DNA from: Anaerolineae bacterium
Lineage (GTDB): Bacteria; Chloroflexota; Anaerolineae; Promineifilales; Promineifilaceae
Length of the DNA: 32,303 nt
Reading direction: 5' to 3'
NCBI GenBank assembly: GCA_024762395.1
Contig: JANTHP010000012.1
Span: forward strand, 1 to 32,303
Both the position numbers and the translations under genes were made by a program. This document shows positions 9,269 through 17,866 of this stretch, piece by piece (the first letter of the stretch is position 1; the number at the start of each line of letters is the position of its first letter). The notes beneath the pieces were generated by a model. The model ran no database searches and was not told where the DNA came from. It saw nothing but the letters and a program-made list of their open reading frames with translations.

Positions 9269-9306
9269 AAGACCTGCGAGGTTTCTAGTATAAACCTCGC
9301 AGATCT
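9269..9306. repeat. Hairpin AGACCTGCGAGGTTT-ctagtat-AAACCTCGCAGATCT
   Basis: Near-perfect inverted repeat just downstream of the 9316-13026 CDS; no clear U-tract. Confidence 0.65.
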
Positions 9307-9315
9307 CAATCAAAA

Positions 9316-12300
9316 CTATGGTTTGATTATCACCGGCAAAAATACCATAAACTCTCCAACAGAGATGTTCACTGCGGCTCCAACAGCCGCGTAATCAATG
9401 CCATCAGAGCCATTCCAGTTAAAACTGGTCATACCTTTCCAATCAGTGTCGGGAGTGAAGGTTAACAGATCCAAGTCAGCAACTGGAATCTCCTGGTTAA
9501 TGGTAACGGCCGTTCCATCCAAAGCCAGAATCCCATTAGCCGGTAATGAACTGATTAACACCATCGCCAGACTATCACCATCTACATCGGCAAACGCCTC
9601 TTCAAAATCGGTCGCCGTAAACATAACGACCGTATTGGTTTCAACACTAACATTAAAATTGGTTACCGTCGGTAAATCCTGAAGGGGATTCACGGTAATG
9701 ATAAATGTTTGCGGATCGGAGGTGTCGCGGCCCCCGTGGGCCGTACCGCCGTCATCCGACAATGTAACCGTTACCGTTGCGCTGCCATTGGCATCATCGG
9801 CCGGAGTATAGGTCAAATCGCCAGTTACGGCATCAATCGCCGGCGCGACGGCAAACAAGTCCCCATTGTCATTAACGGTGTGGAAGGTTAGCGTTTGTCC
9901 CGCCTCTCCCGGTGAACCAGGATCTATTTCCGTTGCCCAACCGGGTACAGTTTGGAGGCCAGCATCCTCATCAACCATCTGATCCGGACCAACGGTAAAA
10001 GTAGGCGGGTCATTGATAAAAGTTACGGTGATAGTAAACATTTGCGGCGCAGATGTATCAAAACCGCCATTTGCTGTGCCGCCATCATCGCTTAACGTGG
10101 CCGTCACCATCGCCGAGTCGTCACTACCGCCTACGGCCGTAAAAGTTAAATCGCCGCTTATGGGATCAATAGTCGGCAAAACAACAAAAAGGGCATCATT
10201 ATCTGTGACAATATCAAAAGCCAACATTTGCCCGCTTTCGTTTGTCGGCCCGGCGCTGATGTTAGCTGCCCAGGCGGGCACAGTTGTGCCGCTGGCCGCA
10301 AATTCTTCATCTACAAAGACGTCTGGGCCGCCGGTGAAAGAGGGTGCATCGTTAACGGCCGTTACACTAATCACAAACATCTGTGGATCCGACGTATCAT
10401 CACCGCCAAAATCTATACCCCCATCATCCTGCATCACTACCGTCACCGTCGCGCTGCCATTGGCATCTTCCGCTGGCATGTAAGTTAAGTTGCCGTTGGG
10501 ATCAATGGTCGGTAGTGTCGCAAATAACTCATCATTATCAGTTGAGACATTAAATTGCCATGTCTGACCTGACTCATTCGCTGGCCCGGTAGACATATTC
10601 ATCGCCCATCCAGGCTCAGTTTGTGCCCCTGCGTCCTCCAACACCGCCAGACCCGGCCCCCCGGTAAAAGAGGGTGGATCATTTACAGGATTCACTGTAA
10701 GCGTAAACACAGTAGGCGCTGAGGTATCATCGCCGCCGCCATTATCCGAGAGCGTTACCGTCACTATCGCCGTGCCAAACAAATCTGGCCCAGGCGTAAA
10801 TGTCAAATCGCCGCTAATTTCGCTGACGGTTGGCGCTGAAGTGAATAAGGCCAGATTATCAGTCGTCACATCAAAAGAGATAGTTTGGCTCTCGAACGGG
10901 CCTGCGGAAATATCAGTCGCCCATCCAGAAATAGTCGTAGCCCCATTGTCTTCATTTACGGCCACATTGCCGCCGCCAGTGAAAGAAGGCGGGTCGTTTA
11001 CGGCACTGATAGTGATGGTGAACGTCTGCGGCGCTGATGTGTCCACACCTCCGTTATCTGTTCCACCGTCATCATGCGCCCGCACCGATACGGCAGCAGC
11101 GCCGAAGCGGTTGGGGGCGGGGGTGTAAGTCAGGGCGCCGTTACCGTCTATCGTTGGCTGTACAGCGAATAAAACTGTGTTGTCGTTAGTTACCAGGAAA
11201 TCAATGGTTTGCCCACCTTCGTTTGGTCCTGGATCTATACTGGCAACAAGGCCAACAACTGACTGCGCTCCTGCATCTTCCGACACAAATTGGTCAGGGT
11301 TGACCATGAAAGTGAATGATGGCGCATCGTTAATGTTGGCAATGGTAATGTTGACTGAGGCGTCTGTGAGCGCATAGTCCAAACCGTCAAATCCATTCCA
11401 GCTAAAACTATCGTCGCCAAACCAATCGCCGTCTGGGGTATAGGTTAGATTATTCAGATTTGCAGTTGCAATTTCTTGAGCGACTGCAACATCCACACCA
11501 TTTAGCTGCAAAGTACCGTTGGCCGGCAGCGATGTGATTTGTACCTGGACCAAGCTGTCGCCATTGCTATCATCAAAGTTATTTACAAAGTCAACGGCCG
11601 TAAAACTAACCGCGCTATCTTCATCTCCCGACTTGAGTATATCGGTAAGCGTGGGCGGCATATTATGCGATGCGTACTGGGCTGCGGCGAAATTCATATT
11701 GCCAAGCGTTAGGGGAACATCTGTCAGCCCAACAACGACAATTTTGTCATTGTAAACCGCCACGTCATACGCTTCATCCTGGCTGTTGTTGTTACCTGCT
11801 CCAACAATAGAACCAATATCGGTGATCACAAATCCACTTGCGCCAAATGCTGTGTCTAGAGAGCCGTCAGCGTTGTAACGAACCAATTGGAAATCTTCAT
11901 GGGTTGTTGGATCAACACGGAACCCCGCGACGACGATTTTGTCGGTAGGTTGAACGGCTATGCCATTTACCCAATCATCGCCAGCATTAGCCGTAATAAC
12001 TGTACCGCCGCTGCCAAATGCGGTATCTAATACCCCATCAGCGCTGAACCGGGCCAGGCCAATATCTACCGCATTGGTAACATGGCCTGTTTCCACAATA
12101 CCGGCCAATACCAGGCTGCCATCTGATTGTTCACCGAGCCCATACGCCAAATCGTTGATATTGAGGGTAGGATTAAGCGAAACGTCCACGGTAGCAACGC
12201 CGCCAGCGCCAAATGTCGTTGTGTCCAGGCTGCCGCTGCTGGTGTAGCGAGCCAGGGCGAAGTCCTGATGATTGCCAGCAATATCTTCCGCTGTTCCACC

Positions 12301-13026
12301 CAGCACAATGCTGCCAGTCGCCTGAATGACGACACCATGCGCTTCGTCGGCATTGCCGGCGCCGTTAATGTCTGTGGTGTTGTAGCCTACGCTGTTGAAG
12401 GATGTGTCTAACGCGCCGGTATTTGCATCCAGCCGCGCGACAGCAAAATCTTTATCAACCGTTCCAGCTATAATGATTTTACCGTCATTCTGGATGGCAA
12501 CGGCCGTTGCTTCTGCTTCTGTTCCGCCTAAATTATGAGAAAAAATACCACCCGATCCAAAATTTGTGTCCAACGAGCCATCGGCATTATAACGAACGGC
12601 AACAAAGGCAACGGGTAAACCGGCCCCATTTTCCCTAAATCCCACCACTACAATTTGCCCGTCCGGTTCAATGGCAACGGCTTGCGCTCTGTCACGATTG
12701 GCGCTAACGGCCGTTACTGCGATTCCATCCCCGCTGAATGAAACATCCAAACTGCCATCGCCATTATACCGGACAACGCCAAAATTATTTTCACTTTCGC
12801 CAACTGACACGACTTTACCATCGGATTGAACAGCAACGCCAAAAGCCATATCGTTTGTGACGCTAAAATCAGTGTAAGTCACACCATCGCCACTGAATGT
12901 CGTGTCGAGGTCCCCCGGCGAAGCGGCTTTAACGATGCTAAATAAACCAAGAACGATAATCCCTACAAACGCAAAAACAAGTACAGGGTACCGCTTCGTC
13001 CATTGAGCAAATAAATTGTGCTTCAT
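9316..13026 (-). CDS. Large secreted protein: delta-60 repeats plus tandem cadherin/Ig-like modules
   Basis: Signal peptide; repeated DGSLDTxFGxGG...; tandem ~110-aa modules with VNDPPSFTGGP...TFTITV pattern. Confidence 0.85.
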   Translation of the reverse strand: MKHNLFAQWTKRYPVLVFAFVGIIVLGLFSIVKAASPGDLDTTFSGDGVTYTDFSVTNDMAFGVAVQSDGKVVSVGESENNFGVVRYNGDGSLDVSFSGDGIAVTAVSANRDRAQAVAIEPDGQIVVVGFRENGAGLPVAFVAVRYNADGSLDTNFGSGGIFSHNLGGTEAEATAVAIQNDGKIIIAGTVDKDFAVARLDANTGALDTSFNSVGYNTTDINGAGNADEAHGVVIQATGSIVLGGTAEDIAGNHQDFALARYTSSGSLDTTTFGAGGVATVDVSLNPTLNINDLAYGLGEQSDGSLVLAGIVETGHVTNAVDIGLARFSADGVLDTAFGSGGTVITANAGDDWVNGIAVQPTDKIVVAGFRVDPTTHEDFQLVRYNADGSLDTAFGASGFVITDIGSIVGAGNNNSQDEAYDVAVYNDKIVVVGLTDVPLTLGNMNFAAAQYASHNMPPTLTDILKSGDEDSAVSFTAVDFVNNFDDSNGDSLVQVQITSLPANGTLQLNGVDVAVAQEIATANLNNLTYTPDGDWFGDDSFSWNGFDGLDYALTDASVNITIANINDAPSFTFMVNPDQFVSEDAGAQSVVGLVASIDPGPNEGGQTIDFLVTNDNTVLFAVQPTIDGNGALTYTPAPNRFGAAAVSVRAHDDGGTDNGGVDTSAPQTFTITISAVNDPPSFTGGGNVAVNEDNGATTISGWATDISAGPFESQTISFDVTTDNLALFTSAPTVSEISGDLTFTPGPDLFGTAIVTVTLSDNGGGDDTSAPTVFTLTVNPVNDPPSFTGGPGLAVLEDAGAQTEPGWAMNMSTGPANESGQTWQFNVSTDNDELFATLPTIDPNGNLTYMPAEDANGSATVTVVMQDDGGIDFGGDDTSDPQMFVISVTAVNDAPSFTGGPDVFVDEEFAASGTTVPAWAANISAGPTNESGQMLAFDIVTDNDALFVVLPTIDPISGDLTFTAVGGSDDSAMVTATLSDDGGTANGGFDTSAPQMFTITVTFINDPPTFTVGPDQMVDEDAGLQTVPGWATEIDPGSPGEAGQTLTFHTVNDNGDLFAVAPAIDAVTGDLTYTPADDANGSATVTVTLSDDGGTAHGGRDTSDPQTFIITVNPLQDLPTVTNFNVSVETNTVVMFTATDFEEAFADVDGDSLAMVLISSLPANGILALDGTAVTINQEIPVADLDLLTFTPDTDWKGMTSFNWNGSDGIDYAAVGAAVNISVGEFMVFLPVIIKP

Positions 13027-13080
13027 TTTTTCTCCTAGTTTTACTAAAAACGAGCATGGTTCAGTTCTTGAACAGCGTAT

Positions 13081-13186
13081 CTTTACAAATCACGAATACC
13101 GTGAATAAGCGAATAGCGCGAATTTCTCGATAAATAATTCGCTTTATTCGACCACTTGAGGCATTCGCGTTCAAAAATTTGTAAAG
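13081..13186. repeat. Inverted-repeat element CTTTACAAAT...ATTTGTAAAG with internal GCGAATA-type units
   Basis: Outer arms perfectly complementary; internal repeated GTGAATA/GCGAATA and AATTCGC/TTATTCG. Confidence 0.55.
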
Positions 13187-13201
13187 AACCAATAGTTGTC
13201 A

Positions 13202-14683
13202 TCAATCGCCCTCTTGACCGGTAGGATGACAAGCAGCGCAATCGGCAAGTTCCTCCAAGCTGATACTTTCTTCCAAATGTTTACGTTCTGTTTCAGCCGG
13301 ATCATGTTCGTGGCAGCCGTAGCAGGTGTACTGGGTATACGTGGCTGTGTGGCAGGTTTCGCAAGCCAATTCGCCCTGTTCACCATGATCAAGTGGGAAG
13401 CTGTGGTAGGTAAGTTGAGCCGGCTGCCAGGCAACGGCCGTATGACAATTTTCACACGTCAGGCCAAACAATCCGGCATGAATCGCCGGTTCATCATGAC
13501 AAGCGGCGCATTCACCCGATGTACCGGCAAACACCCGATCAACGTGGCACGCCGTGCATTCAATGGCGGCGTGCCGCCCGGCCAACGGCCATACAACCGC
13601 GTGATCAAAATTAGCCATCGCGCCCGTTCCATCATGGCAGCCCATACAATCATCGCCGAATTGAGCCGAGTGATTGGCAACAAATTGGGCGTCAGCCTGG
13701 GCATGACAATCGGCGCACTGGGCGTTGGTATGCTCAAACTGTTCGCCGCCATGATGACATGTCTGGCAAGTAAAAGGTGTGTTATCAAAGTTGGTTGTGT
13801 GTTTAACCAAACTAAAATTGGTCGTGATGGCATGATCAAACGGTTGACCGTCCATCATGGCCGGCAGCCAGCCGTCAGGCGTATGGCATTCCGCGCAGTT
13901 GGTCGTAAATAATCCTTGATGGGCTTCCGGCTCTTGATGACAGCCAACACATTCCTGAGGCGTTCCTTCAAATGTTCCATCCATATGACAGCTTTCGCAC
14001 GCTGTTTGTTGGTGGACGCCGGTGAGGGCAAAAATTTGCTCATGATCAGCCGGGGTAAACTGGGCCATTGTGTCTAAACCGTCATGGCAAGCCAAACAAT
14101 CGTCGCCATAAGCTGCGCGGTGACGGCTCATGAAGGGTTGATCGGCCGTTTGGTGGCAGTCGGCGCAGGCGGCCGGGGCGACGGTAAAATCGGTGTCGCT
14201 GACGTGGCATTCGGTACAATTGAGGGTCAATCCATCGTAATTACGTGTATGTTTGGCCAGGCTGAAGTGTGTTAGATCGTGGTTGAAACCATCCAGGGCG
14301 ATGGTTAGCAAGTTAAAATCGCGGCCCTGGTGGTCAAGATGACATTCGGCGCACATGTCGGCGGCCTGTAAACGGCCGTGTACCCCCTCCCCCATCTGCC
14401 TTTCCTGCTTCACAGATTCATGACATACCTCGCAGCGCGCCGCCTCAACCCCTTTGAACGGCGTGTGACAATAACTGCAATCACCGCCAAATTCAGCATG
14501 ATCGAAAAAACCGCCCGCCGGCTGACCGCTGTGATTAACCGCCGATAAATCACCCGGACTAAACGCCCGCCCGCCTGTTAAATAGACAACGACGGCCAAA
14601 ACGCCTGCCAAAATCAAAGTGGAAATAATCGCCACTGGCGAAAAAATTGGATGCTGTCGTTCAACAAGCGTGTGTTGTCTCAT
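13202..14683 (-). CDS. 18-heme c-type cytochrome with N-terminal membrane anchor
   Basis: Start MRQHTLVERQ; TM segment IISTLILAGVLAVVVYL; 18 CXXCH motifs; ATGA overlap with the upstream gene. Confidence 0.87.
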   Translation of the reverse strand: MRQHTLVERQHPIFSPVAIISTLILAGVLAVVVYLTGGRAFSPGDLSAVNHSGQPAGGFFDHAEFGGDCSYCHTPFKGVEAARCEVCHESVKQERQMGEGVHGRLQAADMCAECHLDHQGRDFNLLTIALDGFNHDLTHFSLAKHTRNYDGLTLNCTECHVSDTDFTVAPAACADCHQTADQPFMSRHRAAYGDDCLACHDGLDTMAQFTPADHEQIFALTGVHQQTACESCHMDGTFEGTPQECVGCHQEPEAHQGLFTTNCAECHTPDGWLPAMMDGQPFDHAITTNFSLVKHTTNFDNTPFTCQTCHHGGEQFEHTNAQCADCHAQADAQFVANHSAQFGDDCMGCHDGTGAMANFDHAVVWPLAGRHAAIECTACHVDRVFAGTSGECAACHDEPAIHAGLFGLTCENCHTAVAWQPAQLTYHSFPLDHGEQGELACETCHTATYTQYTCYGCHEHDPAETERKHLEESISLEELADCAACHPTGQEGD

Positions 14684-15546
14684 TGAAAAAGCCCCGCCCG
14701 AAAGTAAAACGTAGCCACAACATGAATGGTCGCGGAAAAGAAAAGCGTCAAGCCCACCGGTACATGCAAAATATGCCAGTAACGAAGCAGCCGTCGGGCG
14801 GCGTCCAGCATTTCCGCTTGACGATCCAGTTCTCGTTTTTGGCTGAGGAGTTGACTCAATTGGCGTCGCTGCGATTCTTCTATCTGGTCTAATTGCCGTA
14901 TGGCCCGGTTTAGCCGCCGCCGGTAACGCCATTGGTAATAGGAACGACCGAATACGGTCAAAAGCGGATTACGCCGGTCGTTACGCCGGCTTAGTTCGGC
15001 AATGGTTTGTTGAACTTGGGCCGATTTATGAGCCTGGAATTGGGAAACGGCCGTTTGCAATTTCCCTGCCTCCGCTGCAATCTGGCTGCGCGAAGCCGCC
15101 ACCCCCGTCAACGAACGCGGCAGCGCCGTGTACAAATACCGCCCCACAAATCCACTGCCCGCCACAATCACCGTCAACAACATACTCACCCCGGCCAGCC
15201 CCCGAAACTGCAGCCCCGTGTGCATCAACACCATAAACGGCCCCACAATTCCCGTAACAATGTGAAATGAAAGCCAATAGCGCACCGGTCCCGCCCAACT
15301 CAGCAGGCGGGTACGTTTACGCAAACTGTACAACACCTCCGTCATAACCATGAGGAGCATGCCGATAATGCCCAACCAATGTCCAAACGGGTGGCCGCCG
15401 CGCGGTTCGGCCAGCAGTTCATAAGCGATGTAAACACCACTGAGGACAAAGAGTACAAAAAAACTTATTTCCAATTCATAGGGTTTTTTCGCGCCGATGG
15501 CAGCCGGCTTGAATTCGGGGCGGTTTGAGAATAAGGATCGCGTCAT
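14680..15546 (-). CDS. Cytochrome b-like multi-TM membrane protein with coiled-coil insertion
   Basis: TM helices with histidines (FHIVTGIVGPFMVLMHTG, YWHILHVPVGLTLFFSATIHVV); start MTRSLF after an AGGCAGG-type RBS. Confidence 0.7.
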   Translation of the reverse strand: MTRSLFSNRPEFKPAAIGAKKPYELEISFFVLFVLSGVYIAYELLAEPRGGHPFGHWLGIIGMLLMVMTEVLYSLRKRTRLLSWAGPVRYWLSFHIVTGIVGPFMVLMHTGLQFRGLAGVSMLLTVIVAGSGFVGRYLYTALPRSLTGVAASRSQIAAEAGKLQTAVSQFQAHKSAQVQQTIAELSRRNDRRNPLLTVFGRSYYQWRYRRRLNRAIRQLDQIEESQRRQLSQLLSQKRELDRQAEMLDAARRLLRYWHILHVPVGLTLFFSATIHVVATFYFRAGLFQ

Positions 15547-15666
15547 TTTCCTGCCTTTCCGATGGTCTGAATCCATGCAACAATGGCCCATTCCGGGCGC
15601 ACTTTTTGTTTAGTCGCTTTAAGGGGGTAAAAAGTAACGATCTGGTTGGAAACTGCTTTCCCAAAC

Positions 15667-15760
15667 GTAACTACTAAGGTGACAGTCACTTTCTCCAGAG
15701 GCAATAGTCATAACAAATCGCTATATTAAGTGACTGTCACCTCTGAGACTTAGTAGTTAC
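15667..15760. repeat. ~94-bp nested inverted-repeat element: GTAACTACTAAGGTGACAGTCACTT ... AAGTGACTGTCACCT...TTAGTAGTTAC
   Basis: 15-bp perfect inner arms and 11-bp perfect outer arms. Confidence 0.75.
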
Positions 15761-15771
15761 TCCCAAACAAC

Positions 15772-15800
15772 AAAAAGGCGCAGACGATAAAGTCTGCGCC
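15772..15800 (-). terminator. Rho-independent terminator (minus strand)
   Basis: GGCGCAGAC-TTTATC-GTCTGCGCC-TTTTT on the minus strand, after the 15828-16088 CDS. Confidence 0.85.
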
Positions 15801-15827
15801 TCCGCAATTAGTAGATATGGTACAAAA

Positions 15828-16088
15828 TCAACGGCCGTTACCGATTAATCGTTCCCGGCGTTGGAGCGCCATACTTGCCATCACAAGCGTCATGCCGATG
15901 ACTACCAGCCCCAAAAGCAGCCAACTGCTCCCAGTCGCTGCCAATAATGGGTGGGAAACGGCCGTTGCCGCCGCCGGCCCTTCATCCACTCCCAACATAG
16001 TCTGCGGCGTCATGATGGGAATGAGCATACTAACAACAAACATCCAGATGAATAGAACAAATTTTGTGAATAGTGTATTGGCGTGCAT
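15828..16088 (-). CDS. Small two-TM membrane protein, function unknown
   Basis: Start MHANTLFTKFVLFIWMF preceded by an AGGAAG RBS; two hydrophobic segments; terminator downstream. Confidence 0.55.
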   Translation of the reverse strand: MHANTLFTKFVLFIWMFVVSMLIPIMTPQTMLGVDEGPAAATAVSHPLLAATGSSWLLLGLVVIGMTLVMASMALQRRERLIGNGR

Positions 16089-16256
16089 TTGATACTTCCT
16101 GCAATGAGATTTTGGTTGTTTTACCGGCTGCAACCAGCTGAAACCGGTTCCATTCGCTTCTGATTTATAATGTACTGGGAACGTGGGCAGAACTCAATAG
16201 AGTAAAAGTCCTAAACCGGTTTGTCCCCCGACTGTGAATCCGTTACACTGGCGGTT

Positions 16257-16745
16257 ATGGAAACAATCAACCAGTATTCAGCCGTTTTTGCGCTGATTTT
16301 TCCATTGGCGCTGTTAGGCATAAGCATCGCATGGCGGAAACGGCCGTTCCTCAGCCGAACCGCGCTCATCATAGGGCTGCTGCTGCTAATTGGCATCGGC
16401 TACTTTCTATTACAACCCGAAGCCAACAACACCGCGCCGGACCAGGCCCTTGCCCTGTTGGACACGCCGCCCGGCCAGCCTGTTTTCATCGAATTGTATT
16501 CTGATTATTGAGTGGCCTGCCTGCAGGCGCGGCCCATCGTGGATGGGCTGGAAGCAGAATGGGGCGAGGAAGTACAGGTTATGCGGCTAAATGTGCATGG
16601 CGCTGGGGTTGAACCGCTTTTGCAGCAGCTCAATTTCCGATTTACGCCCACGTTTGTTTTGCTGAGTGACGGCAGCGAGGTTTGGCGCAGTGTTGGTTCG
16701 CTGGACCCAGATGCAGTGAAACAAGCGGTTTCCGCACAGCCATAA
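16257..16745 (+). CDS. Membrane-anchored thioredoxin-like protein, candidate selenoprotein (TGA 16509-16511 read as Sec, UVAC motif)
   Basis: Frame continues across TGA: ...PVFIELYSDY-U-VACLQARPIVDGLEAEW...FRFTPTFVLLSDGSEVWR...*; the post-TGA part keeps the thioredoxin fold including TP (cis-Pro). Confidence 0.8.
16530..16550 (+). promoter_or_regulatory. Candidate bacterial SECIS hairpin
   Basis: GCCCATC-GTG-GATGGGC (16532-16548), 7 perfect pairs extendable by G-U and C-G; apical loop begins with GU, about 27 nt after the TGA. Confidence 0.7.
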
Positions 16746-16750
16746 CCGGC

Positions 16751-17701
16751 ATGTCTGAATCTTCAGTCTCCAATCTCCAATCGCCAACCGCGCGCCATGT
16801 CCACCTCTTTTTTATGGATGGCGTAGGGCTGGGCGGTTCTGATCCGGCGGTGAATCCGTTTGTCACGGCCGTTCTCCCCAATTTAACCGGTTTGCTGGGC
16901 GAGAATTGGTATTTAGACGGCCGTATCACCACCCACCGCGCCAGCCTCATCCCCACCGATGCCAATTTAGGCATGCCGGGCCGCCCCCAAAGCGCCACCG
17001 GGCAGGCCGCTATTCTTACCGGACGCAACGTCCCCCAGCTCGTGGGCGAACATTACGGGCCAAAACCGAATACGGCCGTTGCCAACATCATCCGCGAAGG
17101 CACACTTTTCCACGCTGTAACCGCCGCCGGTGGACAGGCCGCCCTCATCACCCCATACCCACAGCCCTATTTTGACGCCATCCACAGCGGCAAACGCCTC
17201 TATTCCAGCGTCCCCCTGGCGGCGGTCAGCGCCGGATTATCCTTGATGACGACGGATGATTTGCGCAACGGCCGTGCCGTCAGCCCCGGCTTTACCGGGC
17301 AAGGCTGGCATGATCATCTGGGTTACACCGACATCCCCCTCCTTACCCTACCCGAAGCCGGACAGCGCATCGCCGCCATCGCCCAAACCTACCATTTCAG
17401 CTTCTTTGAACATTGGCCCAGCGACCGCAGCGGCCATCGCGGCTCACTAGCGCAAGCCGTCAGCCACCTGGAAATGCTCGACGCCGCCATTGGCGGCCTG
17501 CTTGACGCCTGGGACGACAAACACGGCTTACTCATCATCACCAGCGATCATGGCAACATCGAAGACAAATCCCAACGCCAACATACGCGCAATCCGGTTC
17601 CCACCATCCTCATCGGCCAGGGACATGCCCAATACGCATCGCGCATCCAAACCCTGACCGACATCGCCCCCATTGTAAAAAATCACCTGAGGTTCCCTTA
17701 G
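16751..17701 (+). CDS. Alkaline phosphatase/phosphoglycerate mutase-superfamily metalloenzyme
   Basis: LFFMDGVGLGG, SATGQAAILTGRN, IITSDHGNIED metal/nucleophile motifs; start 5 nt after the thioredoxin stop. Confidence 0.8.
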   Translation: MSESSVSNLQSPTARHVHLFFMDGVGLGGSDPAVNPFVTAVLPNLTGLLGENWYLDGRITTHRASLIPTDANLGMPGRPQSATGQAAILTGRNVPQLVGEHYGPKPNTAVANIIREGTLFHAVTAAGGQAALITPYPQPYFDAIHSGKRLYSSVPLAAVSAGLSLMTTDDLRNGRAVSPGFTGQGWHDHLGYTDIPLLTLPEAGQRIAAIAQTYHFSFFEHWPSDRSGHRGSLAQAVSHLEMLDAAIGGLLDAWDDKHGLLIITSDHGNIEDKSQRQHTRNPVPTILIGQGHAQYASRIQTLTDIAPIVKNHLRFP

Positions 17702-17780
17702 ATTTGTCAAATTTAGCCCGTCAAACGCCTGGTCATGCCAAGAAATTTGACAAATCTTTTCGACAACGGTGTATAATTTC
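17692..17780. repeat. Inverted-repeat element AGATTTGTCAAATTT...AAATTTGACAAATCT with outward promoter-like TTGACA-N19-TATAAT
   Basis: Arms 17700-17714 and 17743-17757; -35-like 17747-17752 and -10-like 17772-17777; its TAG is the stop codon of the preceding gene. Confidence 0.65.
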
Positions 17781-17866
17781 AAACCACAAACTTGCCCGAC
17801 AAAAAAGAATCGCTTAAGCTTACACCATCACGCATGACAAATGACAAACCACACACGAGGTAAACA

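Noticed and set aside
13196-13912. 238-aa plus-strand ORF
   Set aside because: Antisense shadow of the second 18-haem cytochrome; no recognisable domain.
16512-16745. Independent short thioredoxin starting at GTG 16512
   Set aside because: It would lack the first active-site residue and beta-strand; same-frame continuity with the upstream TM/linker ORF fits recoding better.
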